A stretch of DNA of 64,000 nt from Proteinivorax hydrogeniformans (lineage in GTDB: Bacteria; Bacillota; Proteinivoracia; Proteinivoracales; Proteinivoracaceae), in the NCBI RefSeq assembly GCF_040515995.1, contig NZ_CP159485.1, forward strand, positions 1,736,001-1,800,000, read 5' to 3'. The position numbers were made by a program, and so were the translations under genes. The notes below the pieces were generated by a model. It was not told the origin of the DNA and did no database searches. It worked only from the letters and a program-made list of their open reading frames with translations. Below, piece after piece: positions 1 to 7,494 of the stretch (its first letter is position 1; the number at the start of each line of letters is the position of its first letter).

Positions 1-272
1 AGGTTAATTACTTTTTTTATATTTGGTCTCAATCCGCACAGTATCATCTTGCTTTTTTTAGCCCTAAGCTCTTTGTACCTTCCAAGTATTATACCTAATC
101 CTGAACTATCCATAAAAGTTAGCTTACTGCATTCGAGTATCAAGTTTCCTGCTAAATCTTTTTCAATTTCTTTTTTAAGTTCCTTCTTTACATGTTCTCC
201 ACTATGGTGGTCTAGTTCCCCTCTTAGCTCTGCAATCACACAATTATTCTTGTAGCTAAATGTAACCTCCAA
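1..272 (-). CDS. spoIIAA: Anti-sigma F factor antagonist SpoIIAA (3' end beyond window)
   Basis: STAS-domain protein that, when dephosphorylated, binds SpoIIAB and frees sigma F in the forespore. The reading frame runs off the left edge after about 90 residues. It contains the diagnostic phosphorylation motif MDSSGLG, in which the second Ser is phosphorylated by SpoIIAB in known homologues, and an early GELDHH segment typical of the family. The start is TTG, chosen because a GGGGGGAG Shine-Dalgarno lies 4-6 nt upstream; no ATG is available nearby. It lies just downstream of dacF on the same strand, as in Bacillus (dacF-spoIIAA-spoIIAB-sigF), so spoIIAB and sigF should follow outside the window. 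A terminator separates it from dacF and a sigma H-like promoter precedes it. Confidence 0.93.
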   Translation of the reverse strand, partial: MEVTFSYKNNCVIAELRGELDHHSGEHVKKELKKEIEKDLAGNLILECSKLTFMDSSGLGIILGRYKELRAKKSKMILCGLRPNIKKVIN

Positions 273-307
273 ATTTCTCCCCCCTGTGCTTACTTTTGTT
301 TAAGATA

Positions 308-336
308 CATTTCGCCATAAACTATTTTTTTCCTGC
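308..336 (-). promoter_or_regulatory. Candidate sigma H promoter of the spoIIA operon
   Basis: Read on the minus strand, GCAGGAAAA (328-336) matches the sigma H -35 pattern RnAGGAwww. After an 11-nt spacer, GGCGAAATG (308-316) approximates the -10 pattern RnnGAATww. It lies 36 nt upstream of the spoIIAA start, between the dacF terminator and the gene. The spoIIA operon of Bacillus is sigma H-dependent, which supports the call; the -10 has one imperfect position. Confidence 0.45.
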
Positions 337-346
337 TATTTATAAA

Positions 347-377
347 AAAAGACTTGCATCAAAGCCGCAAGTCTTTT
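347..377 (-). terminator. Rho-independent terminator after dacF
   Basis: 11-bp perfect inverted repeat AAAAGACTTGC / GCAAGTCTTTT with a 9-nt loop, followed on the minus strand by a T-rich run. It begins 19 nt past the dacF stop codon. Confidence 0.85.
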
Positions 378-396
378 GCTACTTTTTCTTCTTAGC

Positions 397-1545
397 CTAC
401 CTAACCGTCCTTAAAAGCTCTTTTAATGACCGACCAAACAACTGAAAAGTACCTGCCTGGGTTATCTCTTCCTCAACTATTAAGTCAAACTTTTCGATAA
501 CCGTCCCATCTCTTTTAACCTCTAACACACCCACTGTTTCTCCATTTGAAATTGGCGCATTTAGACGTTTAGGTAAATCTATATTGGTGCTTATTTCTCC
601 TTCTTGTTTTTTATCTAATAATAGAGAAATATTATCCTTTGCTTTTACATCAACTGTACTTTTACTACCCTTCTCAACTTCTATAGTCTTTATACTTTCT
701 CCTTGAGTATGCAGTGTTTGGGTCTTATAGTTTCCAAAGCCATAGTTTAACAGCTGACTAGTTTCTTTAAGCCGTTGGTCAGGAGAAGGTGATTTTAAAA
801 TAACAGCTAAAAATCTAGTATCATCTCTTAAGGCCGTTGCCGAAATGCAATGCCCCGCCTTTGTTGTCCACCCTGTCTTAAGACCATCTGCACCAGGGTA
901 GTTTATTAAAAATTTAAGATTAGTATTTGATAGATATACATCACCTAAAAACTCCGTATCCCATTCTACTGTCGCCCACTTATGAACCATAGGGTATTTA
1001 AGTAGTTCTCTTGACACTAACGCTACATCGTAAGCAGTACTAAGGTTTTCCTCCTCATCTATCGGAAGCCCCGAAGGATTTAAAAAGTTCGTGTTTTTCA
1101 TCCCTAATTCTCTAGCTTTTGCGTTCATGTCTTCAACAAAGCCTTCTACACTGGTGCCTACATGCTCAGCTACTGCTACAGAAGCATCATTAGCAGACCC
1201 TGATGCTACGGCAATCAATAAGTTTTCTAAAGAAACCTTCTGACCTTTTTCTAAAAATATTTGAGATCCACCCATTTCTGCCGCTCTTTGACTAGCTACT
1301 ACCATATCATCTAGACTAACTTTTCCCTCTTCGATGGCCTCCACTGCTAATAAAAGAGTCATGACTTTAGTTATTGATGCTATGGGAAAAGGTTTATGAG
1401 CTTCATGTTCAAAAACAACCTTACCAGTAACAGGCTCCATTAACAACGCAGCTTCACACTCTAACTCAAATTCCTGTCCAAAAGCAATTTGAGTACCACT
1501 AAAACAAACGACAGCTATCAATATACAGATTAAAATCTTTCTCAT
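397..1545 (-). CDS. dacF: D-alanyl-D-alanine carboxypeptidase (DacF type)
   Basis: Penicillin-binding protein of the S11 family (382 aa) that trims the terminal D-Ala from peptidoglycan stem peptides; in Bacillus DacF is made in the forespore. An N-terminal signal peptide (about residues 1-23) is followed by the three active-site motifs: SITK (S57, K60), SAN (117-119) and KTG (223-225). A C-terminal beta-rich domain follows, as in PBP5-type enzymes. The start is the ATG at 1545 behind AGGAGG with 6-nt spacing; a longer ORF begins 27 nt upstream but lacks such a site. It lies directly upstream of spoIIAA, the classical arrangement, but has its own terminator. A possible -10 (TATAAT) lies about 30 nt upstream. 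Confidence 0.93.
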   Translation of the reverse strand: MRKILICILIAVVCFSGTQIAFGQEFELECEAALLMEPVTGKVVFEHEAHKPFPIASITKVMTLLLAVEAIEEGKVSLDDMVVASQRAAEMGGSQIFLEKGQKVSLENLLIAVASGSANDASVAVAEHVGTSVEGFVEDMNAKARELGMKNTNFLNPSGLPIDEEENLSTAYDVALVSRELLKYPMVHKWATVEWDTEFLGDVYLSNTNLKFLINYPGADGLKTGWTTKAGHCISATALRDDTRFLAVILKSPSPDQRLKETSQLLNYGFGNYKTQTLHTQGESIKTIEVEKGSKSTVDVKAKDNISLLLDKKQEGEISTNIDLPKRLNAPISNGETVGVLEVKRDGTVIEKFDLIVEEEITQAGTFQLFGRSLKELLRTVR

Positions 1546-1635
1546 AGTTTTCCTCCTATACTCAAATGTCACTATTATATTTCCTCATTTTAAACAAAAT
1601 AATCCATGGAAAATATCTCAACTTAAAGGACAAGA

Positions 1636-1675
1636 AACACCCCTCCTTTATCCAATTATAATAAGGAGGGGTGTT
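1636..1675 (-). terminator. Terminator after pdp
   Basis: 13-bp perfect inverted repeat AACACCCCTCCTT / AAGGAGGGGTGTT just past the pdp stop. The downstream T run on the minus strand is short and interrupted. Confidence 0.75.
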
Positions 1676-1680
1676 GACTG

Positions 1681-3003
1681 TTATTTTTTTATACCTTCTC
1701 TAGTTACTACACCATAAATCAAAGGTTTTTCCTCTACTTTTTCCTTAGTTAACTCATAACTATTTATTACCCCATCAACAACATCAGAACTAACCTGACT
1801 TGTGCTAGAATACACCGTCGCTAATGGTTCACCGTGTTTAACTTTGTCACCTTGTTTTTTATGGACAATAATTCCCACGCTATGATCAATAGAATCTGTT
1901 TTTACAGCTCTTCCAGCTCCTAGCATCATGGCCATTTTCCCTAACGTTTCAGCTTTGATTTTTTTTACATTCCCATCAACTGGGCTTTTAACAGCAACTT
2001 TATGCTTTGCAACTGGCAGTAAACTATAGTTATCAACTACATCGGGGTCTCCACCTTGAGCTGATATAAACTCTTTCATTTTAGCTAAGGCCTCGCCACT
2101 TTCTAACACTTTGCGTACTGCATTTTCTGCTTGTTGGTTTTCAGTAAAAATTTTGGCTATTACTAACATATGACCTGCCACAGTGATGCAAAGTTTAGTT
2201 AGATCTTCCGGGCCTCGTCCCCTTAAGGTTTCAAAGGCTTCAATAACCTCTAAAGAATTACCGATGGCTTCACCTAAAGGCTGATCCATATCAGTTACTA
2301 AAGCTACTGTTTCTTTACCTAAGTGTGTACCGATATCAACCATTTCTTTGGCTAACGAAAAAGAGTCTTCCACCGATTTCATAAAAGCCCCGTCCCCGGT
2401 TTTCACATCTAAGACAATACCATCGGCGCCAGCTGCTAGCTTTTTACTCATAATCGAGCTAGCTATTAGTGGGATGCTATCTACTGTAGCTGTTACATCT
2501 CTTAGACTATAAAGCTTACCATCAGCAGGTGCAAGCTTAGCTGTTTGTCCCATAACGGCCACTTTATTTTTATTTACCTTATCTATAAATTCTTGGCTTG
2601 TAAGGTGTATATTAAAACCTTCTATAGATTCTAGTTTATCTAATGTTCCTCCAGTATGCCCTAATCCCCTACCTGACATTTTAGCAAACGGGGCTCCAAA
2701 GTGAGCTATTATCGGAGCGATGATCAAGCTTACAGTATCTCCTACTCCTCCTGTGGAATGTTTATCAACTTTTACTCCTTCTATTTCTGAAAGATCAATA
2801 GTTTCACCTGAGTTTATTATGCTTTGAGTTAAATTGGCGGTTTCTTCGGAAGTCATCCCTTTAAAAAACACGGCCATGGCAAAGGCAGACATTTGATAAT
2901 CTGGAATTTCTCCTTTATTGTACCCAGAAATCAAAAAGTCTAGCTCAGCTTTTGTTAATACTTCTCCCTGTCTTTTCTTATAAATAAGATCATAAACTCG
3001 CAT
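1681..3003 (-). CDS. pdp: Pyrimidine-nucleoside phosphorylase
   Basis: Cytosolic enzyme (440 aa) that phosphorolyses uridine, deoxyuridine and thymidine to the base plus (deoxy)ribose 1-phosphate. The family signature KHSTGGVGD (81-89) and the following SGRGLGHTGGTLDKLE segment are intact, with phosphate- and base-binding residues in place. The length is the usual 430-440 aa. The product feeds the phosphopentomutase encoded two genes upstream (deoB), so the pair forms a nucleoside salvage route. The ATG overlaps the stop of a 39-aa ORF (TAATG), implying translational coupling. The operon reads ATP-grasp - xerD - deoB - small ORF - pdp and ends at a terminator. Confidence 0.96.
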   Translation of the reverse strand: MRVYDLIYKKRQGEVLTKAELDFLISGYNKGEIPDYQMSAFAMAVFFKGMTSEETANLTQSIINSGETIDLSEIEGVKVDKHSTGGVGDTVSLIIAPIIAHFGAPFAKMSGRGLGHTGGTLDKLESIEGFNIHLTSQEFIDKVNKNKVAVMGQTAKLAPADGKLYSLRDVTATVDSIPLIASSIMSKKLAAGADGIVLDVKTGDGAFMKSVEDSFSLAKEMVDIGTHLGKETVALVTDMDQPLGEAIGNSLEVIEAFETLRGRGPEDLTKLCITVAGHMLVIAKIFTENQQAENAVRKVLESGEALAKMKEFISAQGGDPDVVDNYSLLPVAKHKVAVKSPVDGNVKKIKAETLGKMAMMLGAGRAVKTDSIDHSVGIIVHKKQGDKVKHGEPLATVYSSTSQVSSDVVDGVINSYELTKEKVEEKPLIYGVVTREGIKK

Positions 3004-3122
3004 TATACCTTCACCTCTTGTAAAAAGCCTTTTGCTAGATTAGCAAATCTAGTTCTTGTTTCATTAACATTATTGTCCGTTATAAAGTTCTTTAATTTAA
3101 CTAGCTTTTTTATTTCCCCCAT
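3003..3122 (-). CDS. 39-aa ORF translationally coupled to pdp
   Basis: Not recognised. A short ORF fills the otherwise empty gap between deoB and pdp. ATG at 3122 is preceded by GGGAG, and its TAA overlaps the pdp ATG (TAATG). The 39-residue product is basic in its first third (MGEIKKLVKLKN) and looks amphipathic, with no signal peptide or cysteines. The exact stop/start overlap and the filled gap argue for a translated ORF. It may be a leader that couples ribosomes to pdp, or a small protein. There is no homology evidence. Confidence 0.45.
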   Translation of the reverse strand: MGEIKKLVKLKNFITDNNVNETRTRFANLAKGFLQEVKV

Positions 3123-3141
3123 CAGATCAGCTCCCTAAAAT

Positions 3142-4302
3142 TTATAATAGGCTTTTTCCTGGAAACTCCTTGCCTAAAGTAAATATCTCCGATAATGTTT
3201 GCGCAACATCTGTAAATGCTTCTCTAACACCTAAGTTTTTAGGCTCATGATTTTTTCCATAAACCAATAATGGCACAAACTCTCTGGTGTGGTCCGTTCC
3301 TGGATGGGTTGGATCACAACCATGATCAGCAGTTATAATAAGTAAATCGTCATCTTTTAAGTGTTTGATGATATCAGATAACATTTTATCCGCTTCCTCA
3401 AGCGACTTTGCATACCCCAAAACATCGTTCCGATGTCCGTAGAGCATATCAAAATCAACCAAATTTAGCATAATCAGCCCACTACTATCCTCTTTTATTC
3501 TCTCTAATGTTATTGATAACCCTTCAGAATTTGACTTAGATTTGTATGACTTTGTAACCCCTAATCCCGCATAAATATCACTTATTTTACCTATACCTAT
3601 TACATCCTTACCACTTTTTTGCATTGTTTGAAGTACCGTTTCCTCATGTGGTAGCCTAGAGTAATCTTTTCTATTAGAAGTCCTTTTATATTGGCCTTCA
3701 TCTCCTATAAATGGTCGTGCTATTACTCTTCCTACACCATGCTCACCTTGTAGCATTTCCCGAGCAATCAAGCACATCTCATAAAGCCTATCTAACGGAA
3801 CTACTTCTTCATGGGCCGCAATTTGGAAAACACTATCCGCAGAAGTATAAACAATAGGGTAACCAGTTTCCTGATGTTTAGACCCTAATTCTTCGATAAT
3901 TTTAGTCCCTGAAGCTACTTTATTGCCAAGAGTCTTAGTGCCAATTTTTTGTTCAAATTCTTCTAGTAACTCTTTGGGAAAACCTTCTGGGTAAACTGGA
4001 AACGGGTGTTCTAATACAACACCTGCCATCTCCCAATGCCCAGTAGTTGTATCCTTCCCCGGTGATTTTTCAGCCATTTTACCGTAAGATGCTAACGGCT
4101 GCTCTTGTTTTTTCACACCCTCTATAGGGTGAATGTTCCCTAGCCCCAAGCTTTCTAAGGTATCAAGCTTTAAGCCACCAACTTCTTTTGCTATATTTGC
4201 TAACGTGTTAGAGCCTTCGTCATTGTATTGATTAGCGTCAGGCAATGCCCCTATACCAACGCTGTCTAGCACTATGAGTATTGTTCTGTTAATGTTTTGC
4301 AA
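3142..4302 (-). CDS. deoB: Phosphopentomutase
   Basis: Mn-dependent alkaline-phosphatase-superfamily enzyme (386 aa) that interconverts (deoxy)ribose 1-phosphate and 5-phosphate. Visible metal/active-site motifs are VLDSVGIGALPDA near the N-terminus (D13), KDTTTGHWEM (about 82-92, carrying the phosphorylated Thr) and ITADHGCDPTHPGTDHTRE near residue 325. The start is TTG, supported by AGGAGG 6 nt upstream; no ATG competes. It sits between xerD and pdp, the common Firmicute order xerD-deoB-(nucleoside phosphorylase). Confidence 0.96.
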   Translation of the reverse strand: MQNINRTILIVLDSVGIGALPDANQYNDEGSNTLANIAKEVGGLKLDTLESLGLGNIHPIEGVKKQEQPLASYGKMAEKSPGKDTTTGHWEMAGVVLEHPFPVYPEGFPKELLEEFEQKIGTKTLGNKVASGTKIIEELGSKHQETGYPIVYTSADSVFQIAAHEEVVPLDRLYEMCLIAREMLQGEHGVGRVIARPFIGDEGQYKRTSNRKDYSRLPHEETVLQTMQKSGKDVIGIGKISDIYAGLGVTKSYKSKSNSEGLSITLERIKEDSSGLIMLNLVDFDMLYGHRNDVLGYAKSLEEADKMLSDIIKHLKDDDLLIITADHGCDPTHPGTDHTREFVPLLVYGKNHEPKNLGVREAFTDVAQTLSEIFTLGKEFPGKSLL

Positions 4303-4355
4303 TTAAAATCCTCCTTTGTTTGTAGACGTCTTACATCTATCTTTAAAAAAAGAGA

Positions 4356-5243
4356 CTACGCTCTTGGGTGAAACTCTTTATGAACTTGCTTTAGCCTCTT
4401 TTGGGTAACGTGTGTATAAACTTGGGTGGTAGAAATATCTGCATGACCTAACATCTCTTGAACAGAGCGAAGATCTGCTCCATTTTCTAAAAGATGAGTC
4501 GCAAATGAATGTCTTAAAGTATGTGGTGTTATATCAGCATGTATATTTCCCTTTTTTGCATACTTCTTCAATATTTTCCAAAATCCTTGCCTTGTTAACC
4601 TATTGCCGTGAAAGTTAACAAAAAGGGCTTCTTGGTTTATATTCTTTATCATCTTTCCCCTTGCAGTATTTATGTATGTTGAAAGATATTCAATTGCTAA
4701 CTTTCCTAGCGGTACAATTCTTTCTTTTGACCCTTTTCCAAAACACCTTAAAAAACCTAAATCTAAGTTCACATCATTTATATCAAGAGAGATCATTTCA
4801 GAAACCCTTAAACCAGTGGCATATAGAAGTTCAAGCATCGCTCTATCTCTTATCCCTGACTTTTCTTTTAAATCAGGTTGATTTAACAAGGATTCCACCT
4901 CTTCTGTGGAGATAACTTTAGGAAGTTTTTTATCTATCTTAGGAGAATCTAGGTCTGATGCAGGGTCTTTTTGTAATAAGTTTTCAAAATTAAGATAGCT
5001 AAAAAAGGACCTTATTGAAGCTAGATTCCTTGATACAGTTGATGAAGCCAAACCCAAGGTTTGAAGCTCTAGCAGATAACTGATAATCTGCTGCCTGGTT
5101 ATATCCTGCCAGCTCGAAAAGCCTTGTTTGTCAAGAAAACTCATGAATTTATTTAGGTCTCGTTTATAACTTTCTAATGTGTTGTCTGCTAAGCCCCTCT
5201 CCACTTTAAGATAGTCTAGATAATCATAAACCTGTTCCTTCAT
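4356..5243 (-). CDS. xerD: Site-specific tyrosine recombinase XerD
   Basis: Chromosome-dimer resolution recombinase acting at dif with FtsK (295 aa). The N-terminal SAM-like core-binding domain (about 1-85) and the C-terminal catalytic domain are complete. From the ATG at 5243 the catalytic residues are R146, K170, H241, R244, H267 and Tyr276 (in TTQVYTH). The ATG is preferred over an in-frame TTG two codons upstream because the GGGGGG ribosome site is 6 nt from the ATG and abuts the TTG. It is 12 nt downstream of an ATP-grasp gene and upstream of deoB. XerD rather than XerC is inferred from length and synteny with deoB. Confidence 0.93.
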   Translation of the reverse strand: MKEQVYDYLDYLKVERGLADNTLESYKRDLNKFMSFLDKQGFSSWQDITRQQIISYLLELQTLGLASSTVSRNLASIRSFFSYLNFENLLQKDPASDLDSPKIDKKLPKVISTEEVESLLNQPDLKEKSGIRDRAMLELLYATGLRVSEMISLDINDVNLDLGFLRCFGKGSKERIVPLGKLAIEYLSTYINTARGKMIKNINQEALFVNFHGNRLTRQGFWKILKKYAKKGNIHADITPHTLRHSFATHLLENGADLRSVQEMLGHADISTTQVYTHVTQKRLKQVHKEFHPRA

Positions 5244-5255
5244 TATCAACCCCCC

Positions 5256-6452
5256 TTACTTCTTTACTTTTTTTAACACTTTTCTAAATAACTTTTGGCT
5301 GAATTTAACAAAAGGCATCGGGTCATCAATGCTCCATATTGCATATGCTTTTTTATTCTTAAGCGAGGTTAAAGCTTCCCATTTCGATAGTTGTCCTGTC
5401 TTTAGATAATTTCTAATAGCTAAAATATCTTCGTAGGAGTACCAAAAGTGAATGTTAGTATCCTCAGTTATTGCTTTTGGCTCTAAAGGTGACCCAACCA
5501 AATCTCTATACATGATGTATGGCATGTTCAGACCTATTTTTTGTAGCATTACATCAAAATTAGTTAATCGTACATTTACTTCAATTAAATAGAAATCGCC
5601 GGTTTTTTCATCCTTTTTGAACTCAATTTCTGCAAATCCTCTATATCCCACATCTGTTAGAAACTTTGCACCAATTTCATAAAGTTTAGGAAAATACTTT
5701 TGTTTGGTATACACAGAGGCACCGAAGTTTATGGGATACTGCCTTTGTTTTTGGCAAGTAGTGTAGTGCGTAACATTACCTTTTGAATCTATGTAGCAGT
5801 CAAATGTGTGCATATGGTTATCAGGGCCGGGTATTATTCTTTGAACAAAAGCTTCAAACCCTTCCTTTTTAACTTTTTTTATAGATTCGTAAAGTTCATC
5901 TTTGTTGTTTGCTATAAACATCTTTTCCCTAAAAGTTTCGACAAATTGGTGTGAGTTCGCAGGCTTTAATAGACAAGGAAAACCAAACTCTTTCTCAACT
6001 TTCTCTAAGATATCATCCTGATTAAGCCAAATAGTCTCTGGCACTTTAACTCCATGCTTTTGAGCTAACCCATGCAAAGTATCTTTATTTAAAAGTTCTG
6101 CAGCTAGCCCCTTTTCTATAGGTGGCAGCAAGAAATGTTTTTTAAGTTCATCTGAAAACTCGTCAACTATCTCAACATAGGGATCAGCACATGGAATTAA
6201 TACCGGTTTATATTTCTCCTTTTCGGCAAAGCCTATTAAAGAGCGTATAAACTGCTGAGAGTTACGCTTGTAGTGGGGTAAAATCAAGGCTTTAGAGCAG
6301 TATTTAGAAGCTAGGGCATATGCCCCTTCCCTACAATGATCAACTCCGATAACTTCTATCCCTTTTTTACCTAGAGCGCGCATTGCATTTAAACCTATGT
6401 AATAATTAGACCCTAAAATAACGGCTTTATTTTTATGTTGATACTTGTCCAA
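5256..6452 (-). CDS. ATP-grasp carboxylate-amine ligase, D-aspartate-ligase-like (copy 1)
   Basis: 398-aa protein with an N-terminal Rossmann-like pre-ATP-grasp half (ILGSNYYIGLNAMRALG) and an ATP-grasp fold (GFPCLLKPANS; EIEFKKDEKTG ... LIEVNVRLTNFD, with the Mg-binding Glu/Asn). It resembles D-aspartate ligases and other short-form carbamoyl-phosphate-synthetase-like ligases that couple a carboxylate to an amine; the substrate cannot be read from sequence. It is a clear paralogue of the gene at 7495-8751: both carry IPCADPY, HFLLPPI and a QRQYPINFGASVYT-type block. TTG start behind AGGAGAGG. It heads the xerD-deoB-pdp operon. Confidence 0.8.
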   Translation of the reverse strand: MDKYQHKNKAVILGSNYYIGLNAMRALGKKGIEVIGVDHCREGAYALASKYCSKALILPHYKRNSQQFIRSLIGFAEKEKYKPVLIPCADPYVEIVDEFSDELKKHFLLPPIEKGLAAELLNKDTLHGLAQKHGVKVPETIWLNQDDILEKVEKEFGFPCLLKPANSHQFVETFREKMFIANNKDELYESIKKVKKEGFEAFVQRIIPGPDNHMHTFDCYIDSKGNVTHYTTCQKQRQYPINFGASVYTKQKYFPKLYEIGAKFLTDVGYRGFAEIEFKKDEKTGDFYLIEVNVRLTNFDVMLQKIGLNMPYIMYRDLVGSPLEPKAITEDTNIHFWYSYEDILAIRNYLKTGQLSKWEALTSLKNKKAYAIWSIDDPMPFVKFSQKLFRKVLKKVKK

Positions 6453-6551
6453 ATCTCAACCTCTCCTTAATTTCCATGTACTATTATAGTTTATATAATA
6501 CTACTATAATATTCAATGTTAAAAATCATATTTCCTGCCAAAATAAACTTT

Positions 6552-6749
6552 TTAGTAGCCTATAACATAAAATTGTTGTAGATAGACAGCAAACCGATAT
6601 ATAAAGTTAATCTCATTACCATTTGCCACTGCTTCTATCGTAGCACCCTTAAAAAATCCTAAATATATGCCAGTATTAATAACCAGAAAAAAAAGTGCCA
6701 CTGTTTTCCAAAATATTTTTGTAGGAGCTTTTAAGAAAATAATTTTCAT
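6552..6749 (-). CDS. Small membrane protein, possibly YqzK/DUF4227-like
   Basis: 65-aa ORF with one membrane segment (about residues 13-33, WKTVALFFLVINTGIYLGFF) and a short C-terminal tail ending FYVIGY. The ribosome site (AAGGGG) is about 11 nt from the ATG, rather distant. In Bacillus yqzK, a DUF4227 membrane protein of similar size, precedes xerD and ends in a comparable R-x3-FYxxG motif; here an ATP-grasp gene separates it from xerD. The family assignment rests on position, size and this weak motif only. No function is known to me. Confidence 0.5.
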   Translation of the reverse strand: MKIIFLKAPTKIFWKTVALFFLVINTGIYLGFFKGATIEAVANGNEINFIYRFAVYLQQFYVIGY

Positions 6750-6896
6750 TTTTTACCATTCCCCTTCTCAAACATTTTATCCTAGTAAAATTTATGTTCA
6801 GTTCAGGCTTCAAATGATAAAAAAGTGCTTAAACACATAATTTAAGCTTAGATAGGTTAAAATTAAAAAAATATGTAAAAGAGGTGATTTTTAAAA

Positions 6897-7457
6897 GTGG
6901 TTAAAGATGATAACATGACAGCTGCTAATTTACGGTCAGCTTTTGCCGGTGAGAGTCAAGCTTATATGAGATACAGTTTCTGGGGTCAGGTGGCACATAA
7001 AGATGGCTTTCCAAATGTGGCAACATTATTTGAAGCAGTGGCCAACTCTGAAAAAATACATGCCCAAAACCATTTTGATGTTCACAAAAATATACATGGT
7101 GATCAATTGGTGCCTGCAATGGGTGGTTTTGGCTCAGCTAGTACTTCAGAAAACCTTAAAGCTGCCCGGGAAGGGGAACTTTGGGAGGTTGACCAAATGT
7201 ATGCAACGTTTATTCCTACTGCTGAACAACAAGAAGAAAGTGATGCAAAACGCTCTTTTCACTGGGCTAGAGAGGTAGAAAAAGGCCATGCTGACTTATT
7301 TTTAGAAGCTAAACATAGCGTAGATGAAAATAAGGATTATCAGTATTCTTCTGTTTATGTATGTGGTGTATGTGGTCATACTCACCCTAAAAATCCTAAA
7401 GAAAAATGCCCAGTTTGCGGTGCACCTGAAAGCAAATATAAAAAGTACGGAAACTAA
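6897..7457 (+). CDS. rbr: Rubrerythrin
   Basis: Cytoplasmic peroxide-scavenging diiron protein (186 aa) that protects anaerobes from H2O2/O2 using electrons from reduced rubredoxin or NADH. The ferritin-like domain (about 1-145) carries the metal-binding Glu/His set (FAGESQAYMRY, SEKIHAQNH, AREVEKGHADLF). The C-terminal rubredoxin-like [Fe(Cys)4] module shows YVCGVCGH and CPVCGAPES. The start is GTG behind GAGGTGA (9 nt); an in-frame ATG six codons later is too far from it. It is the only plus-strand gene among minus-strand neighbours here, monocistronic, with a strong terminator. It is inserted between two ATP-grasp paralogues. Confidence 0.95.
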   Translation: MVKDDNMTAANLRSAFAGESQAYMRYSFWGQVAHKDGFPNVATLFEAVANSEKIHAQNHFDVHKNIHGDQLVPAMGGFGSASTSENLKAAREGELWEVDQMYATFIPTAEQQEESDAKRSFHWAREVEKGHADLFLEAKHSVDENKDYQYSSVYVCGVCGHTHPKNPKEKCPVCGAPESKYKKYGN

Positions 7458-7460
7458 TAT

Positions 7461-7492
7461 AAAGAAGAAGGAGCCTACACTCCTTCTTCTTT
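7461..7492. terminator. Bidirectional terminator between rbr and ATP-grasp copy 2
   Basis: 13-bp perfect stem AAAGAAGAAGGAG / CTCCTTCTTCTTT with a 6-nt loop, between convergent genes. T-rich DNA follows on both strands. Confidence 0.8.
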
Positions 7493-7494
7493 AT

